Below are positions 43,455-52,061 of a stretch of DNA of 64,000 nucleotides, one piece after another. Position 1 is the stretch's first letter, and each line of letters begins with the position of its first letter. The notes beneath the pieces are model-generated. The model made no database searches. It was given only the letters and a program-made list of their open reading frames with translations, and was not told where the DNA came from. The DNA is from CBDBJQ01 sp965206405 (GTDB lineage Bacteria; Pseudomonadota; Alphaproteobacteria; UBA8366). Both the position numbers and the translations under genes were made by a program. Location of the stretch: assembly GCA_965206405.1 (NCBI GenBank), contig CBDBJQ010000006.1, forward strand, positions 2,480,001 to 2,544,000, given 5' to 3'.

Positions 43455-43847
43455 GCCTGGTCGTGGCGCAGGGCGTCGTGGTCGTTCAGGTCCCCGTAAC
43501 CCAGGGCAGGCTGTAGATCCGTTGTCGCAGCATATCCCGCAAACTGTGCTCAACCTTGCCCGCCTGCCGGTCGTCGGACAGCCGCCGGGTGTAGCGCGAC
43601 AATCTGGGCAAGCGATGCCGTCAATCCCGGCAGGTGATCCGCCCCGCGCAGCAGCAAAACGCCGCCGTTGCTCGTCACATGACCTCCATCGAAGCCGGTG
43701 GTTACCCGGCGTTTACGACAGGTTGGAAATTCCAGCTGATCGGGGGTACAATCTGTCACCGCTAAATCCTTGTGTTTGATCATTTCAAGTAACTGAATCA
43801 TAACACGAATACGGGATTTAGCGGTGCCTGTTCATGAAATATTCGGG
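43455..43847 (-). mobile_element. IS1380-type element, partial (transposase 5' end and right terminus)
   Basis: Nearly identical to about 56269-56644 of the full IS1380 element: it contains the right terminal repeat (TTCATGAAATATTCGGG at its end) and the first ~90 codons of the transposase (MIQLLEMIKHKDLAVTDCT onward, minus strand). It has an 18-bp extra segment (TGTAGCGCGACAATCTGG) that disrupts the reading frame. The rest of the transposase and the left end are missing here; a solo left end lies at 39206. Confidence 0.88.
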
Positions 43848-43876
43848 CTGGCGCGCGACTAGCCTCTAACGCGCAA

Positions 43877-44737
43877 CTAGGAAGCGTAGCGGGTATCAAT
43901 CGCCATGTAGCGGGCCGTATCGACCGCGGCCTCCCGGTCATCGAAGGACGCCATCAGGTCGCGAAGCGATTCGGTGTGGCCATCGCGCAGCACCGCTTCC
44001 GCCATCTGCTGCATGACATAAATGGCGCCACGCTGAAGATCCCCCGGCGCGATGACGATGTTGAAGCCGAGCTCCTCGAGACGATCACGGGGAACAATCG
44101 GGGTCTTGCCACCCCAGAACATGTTCAGGAGTTTCGGATAAGGCAGCTCCCAAGCGATGCGCTCGATCTGCTCCTCAGTCTGCGGCGCCTCGACAAAGGC
44201 AACATCGGCGCCGGCCTCGATATAGCGGTGCATCCGCTCGAGCGCGGCATCGAAGCCTTCGACCGCGATCGCGTCAGTGCGGGCAATCAGAACCAGATCA
44301 GAATCCGTCACATTGTCACGCAGGGCCCGGATCTTGGCGCACAGATCTTCCACTGGCACCACGGCTTTGCCGTCATAGTGACCGCAGCGTTTGGGGAAGA
44401 CCTGGTCCTCAATGTGAAAGCCGGCGATGCCCGATCGCTCGAATCCACGTAGCGCGTGTAGCGCATTGAGAACGTTGCCGTAACCGGTGTCGAAGTCGCC
44501 GATCACTGGAATCTCGACCGCATCGACAATCTGCGCCAGCCGCTCGGCGATCTGTCCCGGGCCGATCAGGCCCATGTCCGGAATACCGGTGCTGCGGGCG
44601 ATACCACCGCCAGTGGCGTAGAGAATCTTGGCGCCGGCAGCCTCAACGATACGAGCCGAGAGGCCATCATAGGCTCCCGGCACAAGGTAGGTCTTGTCGG
44701 TGCCGATCATCTCTCGCAGGCGAATCGAAGGTTTCAT
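43877..44737 (-). CDS. Isocitrate lyase / PEP mutase superfamily lyase
   Basis: A 286-residue TIM-barrel C-C lyase. PVIGDFDTGYGN supplies the Mg-binding Asp residues, and HIEDQVFPKRCGHYDGK contains the Lys-Arg-Cys-Gly-His motif of isocitrate, methylisocitrate and dimethylmalate lyases, so lyase activity is more likely than phosphonate mutase activity. Candidates are a 2-methylisocitrate, 2,3-dimethylmalate or oxaloacetate-cleaving enzyme; the sequence alone does not decide. ATG 44737 starts at MKPSIRLREMIG. It is divergent from the 5-oxoprolinase gene, with 249 bp between the starts. Confidence 0.82.
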   Translation of the reverse strand: MKPSIRLREMIGTDKTYLVPGAYDGLSARIVEAAGAKILYATGGGIARSTGIPDMGLIGPGQIAERLAQIVDAVEIPVIGDFDTGYGNVLNALHALRGFERSGIAGFHIEDQVFPKRCGHYDGKAVVPVEDLCAKIRALRDNVTDSDLVLIARTDAIAVEGFDAALERMHRYIEAGADVAFVEAPQTEEQIERIAWELPYPKLLNMFWGGKTPIVPRDRLEELGFNIVIAPGDLQRGAIYVMQQMAEAVLRDGHTESLRDLMASFDDREAAVDTARYMAIDTRYAS

Positions 44738-44986
44738 GATATCCTCATTTCTCCGGAGTACCGCATGGCGTCGCGCGCTCGCCATTCTGCGGATTGCCCC
44801 GCTTCCGGTAAACCCGCCGAGCCACAATGTTCGAAACCACGGTGCTACGGGTGGTGATGCAAGTACTTCACTGGGTGGCTTCGATGAGTGCTTCGATGCG
44901 CCGATTCGACTCGTCGCGGCGGAACGCTACATCTGTGGGCTACATCGTGGGCTGAGCCCCGCAACCCGACGGGTAGAGGCCGACAA

Positions 44987-47900
44987 ATGGACCCTTCCGA
45001 TAGCGCCTGGCAATTCTGGATCGACCGAGGCGGCACTTTCACCGATATCGTCGCCCGGCGTCCCGACGGGGTGCTCGCCACCCACAAGCTGCTCTCGGAA
45101 AACGCCGAGCATTATTCCGACGCCGCGGTCCAGGGAATCCGCGACATGCTCGACCTCGGTCCGGGCGATCCAGTACCGATCGCGGCGGTTGAGGTGGTGA
45201 AGATGGGAACGACCGTCGCCACCAACGCGTTGCTTGAACGCAAGGGCGATCGCACCTTGCTCGTCGTCAACCGCGGTTTCAGGGACGCACTACGTATCGG
45301 TTATCAAACCCGCCCGGACCTGTTCGATCTACGGATCAAGCTCCCCGAGATGCTCTACGAGCAGGTCGTCGAGGTCGACGGACGGATCATGGCCGACGGC
45401 ACCGAGGAAACGCCTCTTGATGCGGAATCTGCCCGCCAATCGCTCGAGGGCGCCTTTGCCGACGGCATCCGTTCGGTCGCCATCGTCACCATGCACGGCT
45501 ATCGCTACCCGGGGCACGAGCAGACGCTGGCCGCGCTCGCGCGCGAGATCGGTTTCACCCAGATCTCCACTGGCAGCGACACCAGCCCGCTGATGAAGCT
45601 GGTCGGACGCGGCGACACTACCGTGGTCGACGCCTATCTGTCGCCACTGCTTCGGCGCTACATCGACCATGTCGCCGAGGAACTCGGCCGGGCGCGGCTG
45701 ATGTTCATGCAGTCGAATGGCGGTCTCACCGACGCCCGCCTTTTCCAGGGTAAGGACGCGATCCTGTCCGGACCGGCCGGCGGCATCGTCGGCGCCGCCG
45801 AAACCGCCGCTGCCGCAGGCTTTGAGAAGATCATTTCCTTTGACATGGGCGGCACTTCCACCGACGTCGCCCACTATGACGGCGAATACGAACGCGCCTT
45901 CGAAACCCTTGTTGCCGGGGTGCGCATGCGGGCACCGATGATGATGATCCACACGGTCGCCGCCGGCGGCGGATCAATCTGTTTCTTCGATGGCGCTCGC
46001 TACAGAGTTGGCCCGGAATCGGCGGGCGCGAATCCCGGCCCCGCCTGCTATCGCCGTGGCGGCCCGCTCTGCGTGACTGACTGCAATGTCATGCTCGGGA
46101 AACTGCAGCCGGAGTTTTTCCCGCACGTGTTCGGGCCCGCCCAGAACGAACCGCTCGATGCGGCGGTCGTGGCCGAAAAATTCACCGCGATGGCGGAGGA
46201 AATTACCCGCACGACCGGCGACCGACGCAGCGCCGTCGAGGTTGCCGACGGCTTCCTGCGCATCGCCATCGACAACATGGCCAACGCCATCAAGACCATC
46301 TCTGTACGCCGGGGCTATGATGTTACTGGCTACACTCTGAACTGCTTCGGCGGCGCCGGCGGCCAGCATGCCTGCCTGGTTGCCGACGCTCTCGGCATGA
46401 CCCGGGTGATGCTCCATCCCTTCGCCGGCGTGCTTTCCGCCTACGGTATGGGCCTCGCCGATGTACGGGCGCTGCGCGAACGCGCTATCGAGGAACCGCT
46501 TGGTTCCGCCTCGGCGGAATTACTTGAGCCGATCTTCACCACGCTCGCCGCCAACGCCAACGAGGAGCTCGCAGCACAGGGAATCCCGGAACAGCGGATC
46601 CATATCCTGCGACGCGTTCACCTTCGCTACGAGGGCACCGACACACCGCACCCGATCGATGCTGGAACACCCGCGGAGATGCGCCAGCGCTTCGAGGATT
46701 CACATCGCCAGCGCTATGGTTTCGTGATGCCGGAAAAAACGCTGGTGGTTGAGGTCGCCTCGATCGAAGCGGTCGGGATAATGGAAAAGGCCACCGCCAC
46801 GGTACCGACAGGTGACCGGGAGGTGACGGAAACAGCGCCGCTCGCCGTCGTCGAGGCCTGGATGGACGGCGCCATGCAGCAAACGCCGGTCCACGACCGT
46901 GACGCGCTGGCGCCAGGCACCGGCATCGACGGGCCGGCGATTATCCGGGAAGCGACGGCGACGACCGTTGTCGAATGCGGGTGGCATGCCACTGTCGACG
47001 ACAACGGCAATTTGATCCTGACCCGGACGGTGCCGCTCGTGCGTGAATTCGCGGCCGGTACGGAATGCGACCCGGTGATGCTCGAGGTGTTCAACAACCT
47101 GTTCATGTCGATCGCCGAGCAAATGGGCATCACCCTCGAGAACACCGCCCATTCGGTCAACATTAAGGAACGGCTCGACTTCTCCTGCGCCATCTTCGAC
47201 CCCGAAGGCATGCTGGTCGCCAATGCGCCGCACATCCCGGTCCATCTCGGCTCGATGAGCGAGAGCATCCGCACCGTCATCCAGCGCAACAGCGGCGCAA
47301 TGAAACCCGGCGACGTCTTCGTCGTTAACGCACCCTACAGCGGCGGCACACATTTGCCCGACATCACTGTGATCACGCCGGTTTTCGACAATGCTGGAAG
47401 CGAGATCCTGTTTTATGTCGGCAGCCGGGGCCACCACGCCGACGTCGGCGGCTCGATGCCGGGCTCGATGCCTCCCGATGCGCGCACGGTCGAAGAGGAA
47501 GGCATCCTGTTCGACAATTTCATGCTGGTCGACGGCGGCACGTTCCTTGAGGACAAGCTGCGCAACCATCTCGCCGCCGGCCCCTGGCCGGCGCGCAGCC
47601 CGGACGACAACATCGCTGACCTCAAGGCCCAGATCGCGGCCGGCGAGAGGGGCGTGCAGGAGGTCCAACGCATGATCTCGCAGTTCGGCATCGAGGTTGT
47701 CCACGCCTACATGCGGCACGTCCAGGACAACGCGGAGGAACAGGTCCGGCGCGTTATCGATGTCCTCCAGGACGGCGCCTTCACCTATCCCCTCGACGAG
47801 GGTAGTCGCATCAGCGTCCGCATCACCATCGACAAGAAAAAGCGCGAGGCCACTGTCGATTTCGACGGGACCAGCCCGCAACGACCGAACAACTTCAACG

Positions 47901-48598
47901 CACCCTCGGCCGTGGCACGGGCCGCGGTACTTTATGTCTTCCGTTGCCTGGTGCGGGACAACATTCCACTGAACGAGGGCTGCCTCAAGCCGATCCAAAT
48001 TGTCATCCCCGAAGGCTCGATGCTGGCACCGTCCTATCCTGCGGCTGTCGCCGCCGGCAATGTCGAGACCAGCCAAGCGGTCACAGATGCGCTGTTCGGA
48101 GCGCTCGGCGTGGCCGCAGCCAGCCAGGGAACGATGAACAACATTCTGTTCGGTAACGAACACCATCAATACTACGAGACGGTCTGCGGCGGCGCGGGCG
48201 CGGGGCCGGATTACGACGGCACCTCTGCAGTCCACACCAACATGACCAACACCCGCCTGACCGATCCGGAAATCCTCGAATGGCGCTATCCGGTCCTGCT
48301 CGAGAGCTTCTCCATAAACCGCGGCAGCGGCGGCGAGGGTGCGCATCGGGGTGGCGATGGAACCTTGCGGCGGATCCGTTTCCTCGAGGACATGGAGCTT
48401 ACGGTGCTCGCCAATCACCGCATCGTGCCGCCCTATGGCATGGAAGGGGGCGAGGACGGCGCCTGCGGGCGAAACTGGGTCGAGCGCCGTGATGGCAACC
48501 GGGACAACATGACCGGCCAAGACCGACGGTCTGTACAGACTGGCGACGTGTTCGTGCTGCAGACACCCTCGGGAGGCGGCTGGGGCCGTCCTGATTAG
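44987..48598 (+). CDS. 5-oxoprolinase / hydantoinase A-B fusion protein
   Basis: A 1203-residue fusion of HyuA (N-terminal ~700 residues, actin-like ATPase fold: FWIDRGGTFTDIVARRPDG and FDMGGTSTDVAHYDGEYE) and HyuB (C-terminal ~500 residues: NNLFMSIAEQMGITLENTAHS; GDVFVVNAPYSGGTHLPDIT). The full-length fused form is that of ATP-dependent 5-oxoprolinase, which opens 5-oxoproline to glutamate, although related acetone carboxylase and N-methylhydantoinase enzymes share the folds. The upstream frame extends to 44888, but ATG 44987 (MDPSDSAWQFWIDRGG) matches the family. The FAD dehydrogenase gene follows on the same strand. Confidence 0.88.
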   Translation: MDPSDSAWQFWIDRGGTFTDIVARRPDGVLATHKLLSENAEHYSDAAVQGIRDMLDLGPGDPVPIAAVEVVKMGTTVATNALLERKGDRTLLVVNRGFRDALRIGYQTRPDLFDLRIKLPEMLYEQVVEVDGRIMADGTEETPLDAESARQSLEGAFADGIRSVAIVTMHGYRYPGHEQTLAALAREIGFTQISTGSDTSPLMKLVGRGDTTVVDAYLSPLLRRYIDHVAEELGRARLMFMQSNGGLTDARLFQGKDAILSGPAGGIVGAAETAAAAGFEKIISFDMGGTSTDVAHYDGEYERAFETLVAGVRMRAPMMMIHTVAAGGGSICFFDGARYRVGPESAGANPGPACYRRGGPLCVTDCNVMLGKLQPEFFPHVFGPAQNEPLDAAVVAEKFTAMAEEITRTTGDRRSAVEVADGFLRIAIDNMANAIKTISVRRGYDVTGYTLNCFGGAGGQHACLVADALGMTRVMLHPFAGVLSAYGMGLADVRALRERAIEEPLGSASAELLEPIFTTLAANANEELAAQGIPEQRIHILRRVHLRYEGTDTPHPIDAGTPAEMRQRFEDSHRQRYGFVMPEKTLVVEVASIEAVGIMEKATATVPTGDREVTETAPLAVVEAWMDGAMQQTPVHDRDALAPGTGIDGPAIIREATATTVVECGWHATVDDNGNLILTRTVPLVREFAAGTECDPVMLEVFNNLFMSIAEQMGITLENTAHSVNIKERLDFSCAIFDPEGMLVANAPHIPVHLGSMSESIRTVIQRNSGAMKPGDVFVVNAPYSGGTHLPDITVITPVFDNAGSEILFYVGSRGHHADVGGSMPGSMPPDARTVEEEGILFDNFMLVDGGTFLEDKLRNHLAAGPWPARSPDDNIADLKAQIAAGERGVQEVQRMISQFGIEVVHAYMRHVQDNAEEQVRRVIDVLQDGAFTYPLDEGSRISVRITIDKKKREATVDFDGTSPQRPNNFNAPSAVARAAVLYVFRCLVRDNIPLNEGCLKPIQIVIPEGSMLAPSYPAAVAAGNVETSQAVTDALFGALGVAAASQGTMNNILFGNEHHQYYETVCGGAGAGPDYDGTSAVHTNMTNTRLTDPEILEWRYPVLLESFSINRGSGGEGAHRGGDGTLRRIRFLEDMELTVLANHRIVPPYGMEGGEDGACGRNWVERRDGNRDNMTGQDRRSVQTGDVFVLQTPSGGGWGRPD

Positions 48599-48731
48599 GA
48601 ATCAGCCCTGGCGATTCGCCTTTGGCGGCTGGTTTTTCTCTGGCCCTTAGTTCCCTCCGGCATTGAACCCGGCACGGATGCGGCATAGCCTCCATCAAGA
48701 CGGCGGGAGATGCTTGATCTAAGGAGTGCGG

Positions 48732-50156
48732 ATGATGGCGAAGGCAGGGACGGCAGAGGCACAGCAACACGCATCTTCCGGAGTCGACGACGCCTTCCTC
48801 GACGAATTGCGCGCGATTCTCGGCGATCGCCTGTCGACCGCTGTCGCCGTGCGAGAGCATCACGGCAACGCCGAGGACTATTTCCCGCCTGTGCCCCCGG
48901 ACGCAGTCTGCTTCCCCGAGACAACCGAGGAAATCAGCACCATCGTCCAGCTCTGCGCGGCCCATGGCGTACCGGTGATCCCGTTTGGCACCGGAACCTC
49001 GCTTGAGGGTCATGTCCAGGCCCTGCATGGCGGCATCACGCTCGATTTGATGCGCATGAATGCGGTACTCGACGTCAACGCCGAGGATCTCGACTGCCGC
49101 GTGCAGGCCGGCGTCACACGCAAGCAGCTGAACGAGTACCTGCGCGATACCGGTCTGTTTTTCCCCATCGATCCCGGCGCCGATGCCTCAATCGGCGGCA
49201 TGACGGCCACCCGGGCCAGCGGTACCAACGCGGTCCGCTACGGCACGATGCGGGAGAATGTACTTGGCCTGACCGTCATCCTGCCAGACGGCCGGATCAT
49301 CAAGACCGGCGGCCGGGCGCGTAAATCGGCCGCAGGCTACGATCTGACCCGTCTTTTCATTGGCTCGGAAGGAACGCTCGGTGTGGTCACCGAGATCCAG
49401 CTCCGCCTTTATGGAATTCCCGAGGCTGTCACCTCCGCCGTCTGCCAGTATGAAAATCTGAAAGGCGCCATCGACACGGTGATATTCGCCATCCAGTCAG
49501 GCATCCCTGTCGCCCGCATCGAGCTGCTCGACGAGAAGCAGATGGAGGCCTGCATCATCTTCTCGAAACTCGAAAATTACGAAGCAAAACCGACACTGTT
49601 CTTCGAATTCCACGGCACCCATGCCTCGGCCCGCGAACAGGCGGAAATGGTTGGGTCAATTTCCGAGGAGTTTGGCGGCAGCGCCTTCCAGTGGACCGCA
49701 ACCGCCGAGGAACGCAACAAGCTCTGGCAGGCCCGCCACGACGCTTATTATGCCGCGCTCGCCATGTATCCCGGCAAGAAGGGCATCGCGACCGATGCCT
49801 GCGTGCCGATATCGAAGCTTGCCGACTGCCTGATGGAAACGCGCGAAGACATCGACGCCAGCGGCTTCTATGCGCCGATCGTGGGCCATGTCGGCGACGG
49901 CAATTTCCATCTCGTGATCCTCGTCGATCCGGAAGATGAGAAGGAGATGCACGAGGCCCACGAACTCAACGCTCGCCTCATCGAGCGCACCCTGGCCATG
50001 GGCGGCACCTGCACCGGCGAACACGGCGTTGGTTCGGGGAAGATAGAGTTCCTGGTCACCGAACATGGCGGCGACGCCATCAGCGTCATGCGCGCGCTGA
50101 AGACCGCGATCGACCCGCAAAACATCATGAATCCCGGAAAAATTCTCCGGGTGTGA
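48732..50156 (+). CDS. FAD-dependent D-2-hydroxyacid (D-lactate-type) dehydrogenase
   Basis: A 474-residue flavoprotein of the GlcD/D-lactate dehydrogenase (cytochrome) group. The PCMH-type FAD-binding domain shows VPVIPFGTGTSLEGHVQAL and FPIDPGADASIGGMTATRASG; the C-terminal FAD-oxidase domain shows VGHVGDGNFH and the CTGEHGVGSGK motif. Likely substrates are D-lactate, D-2-hydroxyglutarate or glycolate. AAGGAG lies five bases before ATG 48732. The stop codon is inside a 17-bp tandem duplication. It may be co-transcribed with the 5-oxoprolinase gene 133 bp upstream. Confidence 0.88.
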   Translation: MMAKAGTAEAQQHASSGVDDAFLDELRAILGDRLSTAVAVREHHGNAEDYFPPVPPDAVCFPETTEEISTIVQLCAAHGVPVIPFGTGTSLEGHVQALHGGITLDLMRMNAVLDVNAEDLDCRVQAGVTRKQLNEYLRDTGLFFPIDPGADASIGGMTATRASGTNAVRYGTMRENVLGLTVILPDGRIIKTGGRARKSAAGYDLTRLFIGSEGTLGVVTEIQLRLYGIPEAVTSAVCQYENLKGAIDTVIFAIQSGIPVARIELLDEKQMEACIIFSKLENYEAKPTLFFEFHGTHASAREQAEMVGSISEEFGGSAFQWTATAEERNKLWQARHDAYYAALAMYPGKKGIATDACVPISKLADCLMETREDIDASGFYAPIVGHVGDGNFHLVILVDPEDEKEMHEAHELNARLIERTLAMGGTCTGEHGVGSGKIEFLVTEHGGDAISVMRALKTAIDPQNIMNPGKILRV

Positions 50157-50184
50157 TCAAACATCAGGTGTGATCAAACATCAG
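50151..50184. repeat. 17-bp tandem duplication at the dehydrogenase stop codon
   Basis: Two exact copies of GTGTGATCAAACATCAG. The first contains the TGA stop of the dehydrogenase gene, so the duplication lies in its 3' end and trailer. Confidence 0.92.
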
Positions 50185-50231
50185 GCGGGGCCAGATCAAG
50201 CCTGACGGGAAATCCGGCCAGGCGCGCAGCT

Positions 50232-51857
50232 CTACAATTCCCGGAAAAAATCGTGACCCTTGTCGTCGATGACGATGAAGGCCGGGAAATTCTCCACCTC
50301 GATGCGCCAGACGGCCTCCATACCGAGGTCGTCAAAATCGACGCATTCGACCTTCCGGATGCAATCGAGCGCGAGCCGCGCCCCGGGACCGCCAACCGAC
50401 CCTAGATAAAATCCCCCGTGCTGCATGCAGGCCTTGCGGACCATGTCCGAGCGATTGCCTTTGGCCAGCATCACCATGGAGCCGCCGAGCGCCTGGAACG
50501 GCTCGACATAAGCATCCATACGCCCTGCCGTCGTCGGCCCGAAGGAGCCCGTGGCATAGCCTTTTGGCGTCTTTGCCGGCCCGGCGTAGTAGACCGGATG
50601 GTCCCGGAAATACCCGGGCAGTTCACCCCCCTCCTCGATCTGCTGGCGGATGCGTGCATGGGCAAGATCGCGGGCGACAATCATCGTTCCGTTCAGGGAT
50701 AGCCGGGTCTTGATCGGATGCCGGGTCAGCTCCCCGAGGATCTCCGGCATCGGCCGGTCGAGATCGACCTCGACAACCGCACCATCGAAATCCTGGTCGT
50801 CGACCTCGGGCAGATACTGTGCCGGGTTAGTCTCGAGCTGCTCGAGAAAAACGCCGTCACGGGTGATCTTGCCGAGAATCTGCCGATCCGCCGCGCAGGA
50901 CACGCCGAGACCGATGGGCAGGCTGGCACCATGACGCGGCAGGCGGATCACCCTGACATCATAGCAGAAGTACTTGCCGCCGAACTGGGCGCCAATACTC
51001 ATCTGCCGGGTCAGATCCAGCACATCCTCTTCCATCTCGACATCGCGAAAAGCCTGCCCCTTGTCGCCGCCCTTCCGGGGCAGCGCGTCGAGATAGCGAC
51101 AGGAAGCCAGCTTGACGGTCTTCATCGTGAATTCGGCCGAGGGTCCGCCGATGACGATGGCGAGATGGTAGGGCGGACAGGCCGCCGTCCCGAGCGTGCG
51201 AATCTTCTCATCGAGGAAGGACAGCATCGCCTCTTTGTTCAGCCGGGCCGGGGTTTCCTGGAACAGAAAACTCTTGTTCGCTGAACCACCACCCTTGGCG
51301 ACGAACAGAAAATCATAGGATTCCCCGCCCGTCGCATAAACCTCGATCTGGGCCGGCAGGTTGGTGCGGGTATTGACCTCCTCGAACATCGACAGCGGCG
51401 AAACCTGGCTGTAGCGGAGATTGGTCTCGGTGTAGGTGCGGTGGATACCCCGGGCGATCGCCTCTTCGTCGCCACCGCCGGTCCACACATTCTGCCCCTT
51501 CTTGCCCATCACAATCGCGGTCCCAGTGTCCTGGCACATCGGCAGGATACCGCCGGCTGCAATGTTGGCGTTCTTCAGCATGTCCCAGGCGACGAACCGA
51601 TCGTTGTCGGACGCCTCCGAATCATCGAGGATGCTGCGTACGTGCTGCAGGTGGCCCGGGCGCAGGTAATGATTGACGTCGCGAAACGCCTCGGCAGCGA
51701 GCGTCGTCAGCGCTTCCGGCGCGACCCGCAGGATTTCCCCGTCCTCGAAGGGGGCGGTCTTTATTCCCACATCGCCAGCGTCACCGATCTTCCGATAGGG
51801 CGTGTCATCCGCCCCAAGTGGCAGGAGGTCATGAAACTCAAAAGCCTGATCGCTCAT
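50232..51857 (-). CDS. Class I fumarate hydratase (iron-sulfur)
   Basis: A 541-residue FumA/FumB-type fumarase. The three cluster cysteines are visible in LPMCQDTGTA, TAACPPYHLAIVIGG and GLGVSCAADRQILGK; the C-terminal beta domain contains GPTTAGRMDAYVEPF and KGNRSDMVRKAC. It interconverts fumarate and malate with an oxygen-sensitive [4Fe-4S] cluster. The start is ATG 51857 with GGAG upstream; an adjacent GTG is ignored. It converges with the dehydrogenase gene and is divergent from the SNF2 helicase gene (204 bp apart). Confidence 0.93.
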   Translation of the reverse strand: MSDQAFEFHDLLPLGADDTPYRKIGDAGDVGIKTAPFEDGEILRVAPEALTTLAAEAFRDVNHYLRPGHLQHVRSILDDSEASDNDRFVAWDMLKNANIAAGGILPMCQDTGTAIVMGKKGQNVWTGGGDEEAIARGIHRTYTETNLRYSQVSPLSMFEEVNTRTNLPAQIEVYATGGESYDFLFVAKGGGSANKSFLFQETPARLNKEAMLSFLDEKIRTLGTAACPPYHLAIVIGGPSAEFTMKTVKLASCRYLDALPRKGGDKGQAFRDVEMEEDVLDLTRQMSIGAQFGGKYFCYDVRVIRLPRHGASLPIGLGVSCAADRQILGKITRDGVFLEQLETNPAQYLPEVDDQDFDGAVVEVDLDRPMPEILGELTRHPIKTRLSLNGTMIVARDLAHARIRQQIEEGGELPGYFRDHPVYYAGPAKTPKGYATGSFGPTTAGRMDAYVEPFQALGGSMVMLAKGNRSDMVRKACMQHGGFYLGSVGGPGARLALDCIRKVECVDFDDLGMEAVWRIEVENFPAFIVIDDKGHDFFREL

Positions 51858-52061
51858 CACACCACTCCGCTGTCACATTACATGCCGGTCATGTCACATC
51901 ACGCACCGATCATCCCACTGGCAGAATGCCGCAAGCCGAACCTGGCGGCAACAAACCGCCGGAGACGGCCAGTGCCGGACGTGGTAAGCTTTGCTGTCTT
52001 GAAAAGCTGCTTTTGCCCGACTTAACACTCCACATCTGACGCTTCACAAACCACGGTAAAG

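Noticed and set aside
39206..43847. Composite transposon bounded by two IS1380 elements
   Set aside because: Only a 29-bp left end and a 393-bp right fragment exist, the flanks do not form a target duplication, and neither side has a full transposase.
44888..44986. Upstream extension of the 5-oxoprolinase frame
   Set aside because: The residues before MDPSDSAWQF do not resemble the family and the ATG at 44987 fits its N-terminus.
46700..48520. A 606-codon open frame on the minus strand opposite the 5-oxoprolinase gene
   Set aside because: It is the antisense shadow of the conserved HyuB domain in high-GC DNA; its translation has no recognisable domain and the plus-strand frame is strongly conserved.
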